DNA from: Paenacidovorax monticola | Lineage (GTDB): Bacteria; Pseudomonadota; Gammaproteobacteria; Burkholderiales; Burkholderiaceae_C | Direction of reading: 5' to 3' | Length of the DNA: 64,000 nucleotides | Assembly (NCBI RefSeq): GCF_014489595.1 | Contig: NZ_CP060790.1 | Span: 2,914,001-2,978,000, forward strand | Part shown: one piece after another, positions 58,499-64,000 of the stretch | Layout: every line of letters begins with the position of its first letter | How positions within the stretch are numbered: the first letter of the stretch is position 1 | The notes under the pieces: model-generated | Databases searched by the model: none | Seen by the model: the letters and a program-made list of their open reading frames with translations, nothing else | What the model was told of the DNA's origin: nothing | Translations under genes and position numbers: made by a program

Positions 58499-59407
58499 AT
58501 GCAGCACCTGTCCTTGATCGGCGCCCCCACCGACGTGGGGGCCAGCGTGCTTGGCGCGAGCATGGGGCCCGATGCGATGCGCATCGCGGGCATCGCCCAG
58601 GCGCTGCGCCAGCGGGGGCTGGACGTGGAGGACCGGGGCAACCTCGTGGGCCCCGCCAATCCGCAGCAGGCGGCGCAGGGCGGCTTCCGGCACCTGGCCG
58701 AGGTCACCGCGTGGAACCGGCTGGTCTTCGGCGCAGTGTCCGCCGAACTCTCGGCCCACCGGCTGCCGCTGCTGCTCGGGGGCGACCACTGCCTGGCGAT
58801 CGGCTCCATCAGCGCGGTAGCGCGGCATTGCCGCCAGGCGGGCAAGCGGCTGCGGGTGCTGTGGTTCGACGCGCATGCCGATGCGAACACCCCGGCCTCC
58901 AGCCCCAGCGGCAATCTGCACGGCATGCCCGTGGCCTGCCTGCTCGGCGATGGGCCCGCAGACCTCACGTCGCTCGCTGGGCCGCCAGCCCTCCAGCCCG
59001 GGGCGCTGTGCCTGATCGGCGTGCGCAGCGTGGATGCCACCGAGAAGCGCTACGTGAACGATCGCGGCATCGAGGTCTACGACATGCGCAGCATCGACGA
59101 GATCGGCATGCGCACGGTGATGACCCAGGCGCTGCAGTGCGTGGACGCCGACACCCACCTGCACGTGAGCTTCGACCTCGACTGCCTGGACCCCGACATC
59201 GCCCCCGGCGTGGGCACGCCCGTGCGCGGCGGCCCCACCTACCGCGAAATGCAGCTGTGCATGGAGATGCTCGCCGACTGCGGCGCCCTGGGCTCGGTGG
59301 ACATCATGGAGCTGAACCCGGCGCTGGATGTGCGCAACCAGTCCGCGGAACTGGCCGTGGACCTGCTCGAAAGCCTGTTCGGCAAATCGACGCTGATGCG
59401 GGCCTAG
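58499..59407 (+). CDS. rocF: Arginase
   Basis: A 302-residue ureohydrolase. Metal-binding blocks are GGDHCLAIGS, LWFDAHADANTP and SFDLDCLDPDIAPGVGTPV, with the manganese aspartates and histidine intact; EMQLCMEMLADCGALG and DIMELNPALD follow. This fits arginase more than agmatinase because of the ANTP and SSPSGNLHGMP substrate loop. It would hydrolyse arginine to ornithine and urea. It is probably cotranscribed with the TauE gene. Confidence 0.9.
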   Translation: MQHLSLIGAPTDVGASVLGASMGPDAMRIAGIAQALRQRGLDVEDRGNLVGPANPQQAAQGGFRHLAEVTAWNRLVFGAVSAELSAHRLPLLLGGDHCLAIGSISAVARHCRQAGKRLRVLWFDAHADANTPASSPSGNLHGMPVACLLGDGPADLTSLAGPPALQPGALCLIGVRSVDATEKRYVNDRGIEVYDMRSIDEIGMRTVMTQALQCVDADTHLHVSFDLDCLDPDIAPGVGTPVRGGPTYREMQLCMEMLADCGALGSVDIMELNPALDVRNQSAELAVDLLESLFGKSTLMRA

Positions 59408-59430
59408 GCCGAATCGGCGGTCGGCCTAGG
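59403..59430. other. Perfect 10-bp hairpin spanning convergent stop codons
   Basis: CCTAGGCCGA pairs with TCGGCCTAGG (59403-59412, 59421-59430). Its arms contain the stop codons of arginase and mrdA, both TAG. No T-run follows on either strand, so it is at best a weak bidirectional terminator or RNA stabiliser. Confidence 0.6.
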
Positions 59431-61381
59431 GCCTGGCGGCCGCCACCGGCATGAGCGGCACGTCGGCCGCCTGGCGCGGCTTGCCGATGGGGGCGCTGGA
59501 CTGGCCCTTGCGCGTGGCGGCAATGTCCTCTTCGCTCGGGTATTCGCCCTGCAGCCAGTAGTCGAACACGCGGCGCGCGATCGGCGCGGCATGGGCGGCG
59601 CCAAAGCCGGCGTTCTCCACGATCAGCGCCAGCGCGATCCTGGGCGCCTCGGCCGGCGCATAGGCTGCGAACAGGGAATGGTCGCGCTGGTGCTCTTCCA
59701 GCGCCTTGGCGTTGTACTTCACGTTCTGACCCAGGCTCACGGCCTGCGCCGTGCCGGTCTTGCCCGCCGAGGTGTAGGCGGCCCCCGCGAACACGCGCGT
59801 GCCCGTGCCGCCCTTGTTCACGGCCACGAGCGCGTTGCGCACGATCTCCACGTTCTTGGGCAGGTAGCCCAGGCTCTCGCCCGGCGGCTGCACGATTTCG
59901 GTCACCGCGCCCGTGACCGAATCCTTCACGGCCTTGGCCAGGTGCGGGCGGTAGCGCGTGCCGCCATTGGCCAGGGTGGCCTCGGCCAGGGCCAGTTGCA
60001 GCATGGTGAAGTTGTTGTAGCCCTGGCCGATGCCCAGCGACACGGTCTCGCCGGGGAACCAGCGCTTCATCTCGGGGCGCTTGTAGGTGTTGCGCTTCCA
60101 TTCGGTGCTGGGCAGCACGCCGCGCAGCTCGCCGTTCAGGTCGATCCCCGTGGACTGCCCGAAGCCCAGCGGCTTCATGAAGTCGTGGATGGTGTCCACG
60201 CCCATCTCCACGGCCAGCGAATAGAAGTAGGTGTTGCTCGAAAACTGGATGGCGCGGTGCATGTCCACCCCGCCCAGGCCGCCCTCGTGGCTGCGGAAGG
60301 TGTGGCCGCCGAAGGTGTAGAACCCGGGGTCGTTGAGCACCAGGCTGGGTGCGCGCTTGCCCAGTTGCAGCGCGCCCAGCGCCATGAAGGGCTTGTAGGT
60401 CGAGCCGGGCGGGTAGGTGCCGCGCAGGGCCCGGTTCAGCAGCGGCTTGTCGATCGACTCGTTGAGCGCCTGCCAGTTCTCCACGTCGATGCCCTCGACG
60501 AACAGGTTGGGGTCGAACGTGGGCTTGCTCACCAGCGCCAGCACTTCGCCGTTGCGCGGGTCGATGGCCACCAGCGCGCCCCGGCGGTCGCCATACAGCT
60601 CCTCGATGAGTTTCTGCAGCTTGATGTCGATCGACAGCATCACGCTGTCGCCCGGCGTGGCCGCGCGGCTGTTGAGCTTGCGCACGGCGCGGCCGCCGGC
60701 CGAGGTCTCCATTTGCTCCACGCCCGTGGTGCCGTGCAGCTGCTGCTCGTAGGCCTGCTCCACGCCCAGCTTGCCGATGTACTCGGTGCCGCGGTAGTTC
60801 GGCGCGTCGTCGGAATCGTCGATGCGCTCCTTCTCGCGCTGGTTGATGCGGCCGATGTAGCCGATCGCATGGCTGGCCACGTCGCCCAGCGGGTAGTTGC
60901 GGAACAGCCGCGCCTTGATGTCCACGCCCGGAAAGCGGTAGCGCTGCGCGGTGAAGCGCGCCACCTCCTGGTCGGTGAGGCGCGTGCGGATGGGCAGCGA
61001 CTCGAAGCTGCGCGACTCCTCCATGAGCCGCTTGAAGCGGCGCTTGTCGCGCGGCTGGATGTCCACCACCTTCGACAGCTCCTCGATGGTGTCCTCCAGC
61101 ACGCCCGCCTTGGAAGGCGTGATTTCCAGCGTGTAGGCCGAGTAGTTGGTGGCCAGGACCACGCCGTTGCGGTCCAGGATCAGCCCCCGGTTGGGCACGA
61201 TGGGCACCACGGCCGTGCGGTTGCTCTCGGCCTGCTCGGCGAGGTCTTCGTGGCGCACCACCTGCAGAAAGATGAGGCGGGCCACGATGAGGCCGAACGC
61301 CAGCAGCACCACCAGCCCCACGGCCACGACCCGCAGGCGAAAGCGCGAGGCATCGGCCTCGCTGTTGCGCAGCTCCGTCAT
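59426..61381 (-). CDS. mrdA: Penicillin-binding protein 2 (elongasome transpeptidase)
   Basis: A 651-residue cell-wall transpeptidase with one N-terminal membrane span (VVAVGLVVLLAFGLIVARLI). The dimerisation domain has NRGLILDRNGVVLATN. Active-site motifs: PGSTYKPFMALGA (SxxK serine), FSSNTYFYSLA (SxN) and SAGKTGTAQAVS (KTG). Normal length. It is the last gene of the mreBCD-mrdA cluster and builds the side wall with MreB. Confidence 0.96.
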   Translation of the reverse strand: MTELRNSEADASRFRLRVVAVGLVVLLAFGLIVARLIFLQVVRHEDLAEQAESNRTAVVPIVPNRGLILDRNGVVLATNYSAYTLEITPSKAGVLEDTIEELSKVVDIQPRDKRRFKRLMEESRSFESLPIRTRLTDQEVARFTAQRYRFPGVDIKARLFRNYPLGDVASHAIGYIGRINQREKERIDDSDDAPNYRGTEYIGKLGVEQAYEQQLHGTTGVEQMETSAGGRAVRKLNSRAATPGDSVMLSIDIKLQKLIEELYGDRRGALVAIDPRNGEVLALVSKPTFDPNLFVEGIDVENWQALNESIDKPLLNRALRGTYPPGSTYKPFMALGALQLGKRAPSLVLNDPGFYTFGGHTFRSHEGGLGGVDMHRAIQFSSNTYFYSLAVEMGVDTIHDFMKPLGFGQSTGIDLNGELRGVLPSTEWKRNTYKRPEMKRWFPGETVSLGIGQGYNNFTMLQLALAEATLANGGTRYRPHLAKAVKDSVTGAVTEIVQPPGESLGYLPKNVEIVRNALVAVNKGGTGTRVFAGAAYTSAGKTGTAQAVSLGQNVKYNAKALEEHQRDHSLFAAYAPAEAPRIALALIVENAGFGAAHAAPIARRVFDYWLQGEYPSEEDIAATRKGQSSAPIGKPRQAADVPLMPVAAARP

Positions 61382-61408
61382 CGCCGCATCCGCCCCGTCA
61401 TCCCTGCC

Positions 61409-61926
61409 TCACAGCGGCCGGTTCTCATCGCGGTCGGGCGGGCGGCGCTGGGGCGCGAGCAGCACCCAGCTGGCCAGGGCCACAGCAGCGCCTCGACGGC
61501 AGGCGCCACCAGCATCGCCAGGCCCGGGAAGATGCCGCCGGACAGCATGCGCACGACCAGCTCGATAGCGTGGGCGCCCACGAACAGCGGCAGCACCTGC
61601 AGCGCCTGCGAAGGCACGCTGAACCACAGCAGGCGCCGGTGGACGGCCATGGCGCCATACATGAGCGCCGTGTAGGCCAGCGCGTGCTGGCCCAGCAGCG
61701 CGGACTGGTGCACGTCCATGCACAGGCCCAGCACGAAGGCCACGCCCATGCCCACACGCTGGGGCTGGTGCACGCCCCAGAAGGCCAGCAGCAGCAGGAT
61801 CATGTCGGGCATCCACACCGCGCGGCCCAGGGGCAGCAGGTTGACGGCCAGGGCCGCCACGAGGCTGGCGACGATGAAGAGGGGATTGACGGGCAACAGC
61901 AGTTGCTGGCCGCGCGGCATGATCAT
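61409..61926 (-). CDS. mreD: Rod-shape protein MreD (apparent frameshift)
   Basis: Repaired length is about 172 residues with five or six spans. Start MIMPRGQQLLLPVNPLFIVA and the block VWMPDMILLLLAFWGVHQPQ, FVLGLCMDVHQSALLGQHAL are typical of MreD. The frame breaks at GGG 61477-61479 (LWPWPAG instead of LWPLASW); one base restores it and gives a normal stop at 61409. Confidence 0.9.
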
Positions 61927-61939
61927 GGTCGCGGCCCTT

Positions 61940-62862
61940 TCATTTGCGGTTGCCCTTGCGGGCGGGCGCGGGCGCCGGAGGCGGCTCGGGCCGCTCGGGC
62001 AGGTTTTCGGCCAGCGGCTTGAGCACCATCACGTGGCGCACGCCGTTGACCTGGGCCACGGGGTCGCAGTAGATGCGCGTGAAGGCCGAATCGGCGCGCC
62101 GCTCCACGCGGCGCACGCGGGCCACGGGCAGCCCGGGCGGGTAAACGCCGTCGACGCCGCTGGTGGTCAGCAAATCGCCCTCCTGCACATCGGCGTTGCT
62201 GGGCATGAAGCGCAGCTCCATGCTGCCGCCATGGCCCACCACCGGGTCGCCGTAGGCCACGCTGCGCGCGCCGGTGCGGGGGTTCAGCACGGGAATGGCC
62301 TGGTCTCGGTCCACCAGCAGCGTGACTTCGCTGAGAAAGGGGTGCACGCGCGTGACCTGCCCCAGCACGCCGAACTCGTCGAGCACGGGCGAGCCCAGCG
62401 CCACGCCGGCCACCTGGCCCCGGTCCACGATCACGCGGCGGGTGTAGGGGTCGGGAGCGTCATAGACCACCTGGGCGGCCTGGGCGGGCGTGTCCAGGCG
62501 CTCGCGCAGCGCGAGCAGTTGGCGCAACTGGGCGTTCTCCTGCTGCAGTTGGTCGGTCAGGTTGGCGCGCTGCGACATCTGCGCCATGCGCTGGCGCGCG
62601 GCGTCGGCCTCCTGCTGCGCCGTCTGCAGCGACTGGAAGTAGCCCGCGCCTCGGCCGGCCATCTCCACGGGCTGGAGCATGGCCCACTGCACGGGGTAGA
62701 GCACCGTGGCCACGGCCTTGCGCAGCGGCTCGGTGATATGGAAACGCGCATCGGCCACCATCAAAAACAGCGCCAAAGCGCTGTACAGGGCCCAACGGGA
62801 CAGGGCCGAGGGGCCCTGTTTGAAGAAGGGGGAGCCGTGCGCTCCAGGGTGCCAAGGGGCAT
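61940..62862 (-). CDS. mreC: Rod-shape protein MreC (apparent frameshift near start)
   Basis: Repaired length is about 307 residues. The start MPLGTLERTAPPFFKQGPSA, after adding one base in GGGGG 62828-62832, joins the N-terminal anchor (ALYSALALFLMVADARFHI) to the main part. The coiled coil (QQENAQLRQLLALRERLDT) and beta domain (GVLGQVTRVHPFLSEVTLLV) are typical. The C-terminal Pro/Ala/Lys tail is variable. MreC links MreB to the wall enzymes. Confidence 0.93.
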
Positions 62863-62891
62863 GGGCGGACCCGTTCAGGAGCGGCTGGAAC

Positions 62892-63935
<1,044 letters not shown>

Positions 63936-64000
63936 TCAAAAATCCTCTCAGGCACGGCATGCTCGTCGGCCTGCCGTCGCCAGGTATGGGGGTGTCTTGG

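Overview
The window is GC-rich chromosomal DNA from a betaproteobacterium, most likely family Comamonadaceae (Acidovorax-like). This rests on gene order and protein character: a tRNA-tuf-secE-nusG-rplKAJL-rpoBC block, rsmB-DUF4390-ntrY-ntrX, an atpIBEFHAGDC operon, mreBCD-mrdA, and short AGCGC-nnnn-AGCTAT repeats of a kind I associate with this family. No phage, insertion sequence, integrase or CRISPR array was seen.

Layout. 1-580: partial Hsp70-like gene. 683-6060: a compact operon behind a Fur-box-like site, encoding a DUF1624 membrane protein, a DUF4198 protein, an OprD-type porin, a 29-residue membrane peptide, an ABC ATPase and an ABC-3 family metal permease. It ends in what looks like only the signal peptide of a lost binding protein. 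6123-9115: royal-jelly-family protein, DJ-1/PfpI protein and divergent LysR regulator. 9209-14872: tRNA-Phe, an NtrYX-like two-component system, a DUF4390 protein, RsmB and a LemA protein. 14926-28990: translation and transcription core (rpoC, rpoB, rplL, rplJ, rplA, rplK, nusG, secE, tRNA-Trp, tuf, tRNA-Thr, -Gly, -Tyr and -Arg). 29063-35722: TetR repressor and divergent RND efflux operon sharing a palindromic operator. 35823-40661: cytochrome c, a small conserved protein, a YheT-like hydrolase, an NTF2-like protein, and a LemA-TPM-TPM cluster. 40679-47895: ATP synthase operon. 48114-50119: DUF493-lipB-lipA (lipoate synthesis). 50179-53766: an MCE/Mla-like lipid ABC transporter. 54028-59407: GMC oxidoreductase, a small unknown protein, an ammonium transporter with a likely sigma-54 promoter, a candidate small RNA, a TauE-type exporter and arginase. 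59426-63935: mrdA, mreD, mreC and mreB (rod shape).

Thirteen otherwise normal genes, including essential nusG, rsmB, mreC and mreD, carry apparent single-base deletions (14 sites), nearly all inside short G/C runs. Adding the base restores a full-length family protein each time. I read these as sequencing or assembly errors, annotate each gene at full intended length, and give the site.

The most interesting unexplained features are the Fur-box metal operon with its coupled micro-ORF and missing binding protein, a candidate small RNA at about 57546-57681 whose hairpin loop exposes an anti-Shine-Dalgarno sequence, and the dispersed repeats that tend to sit at gene starts.
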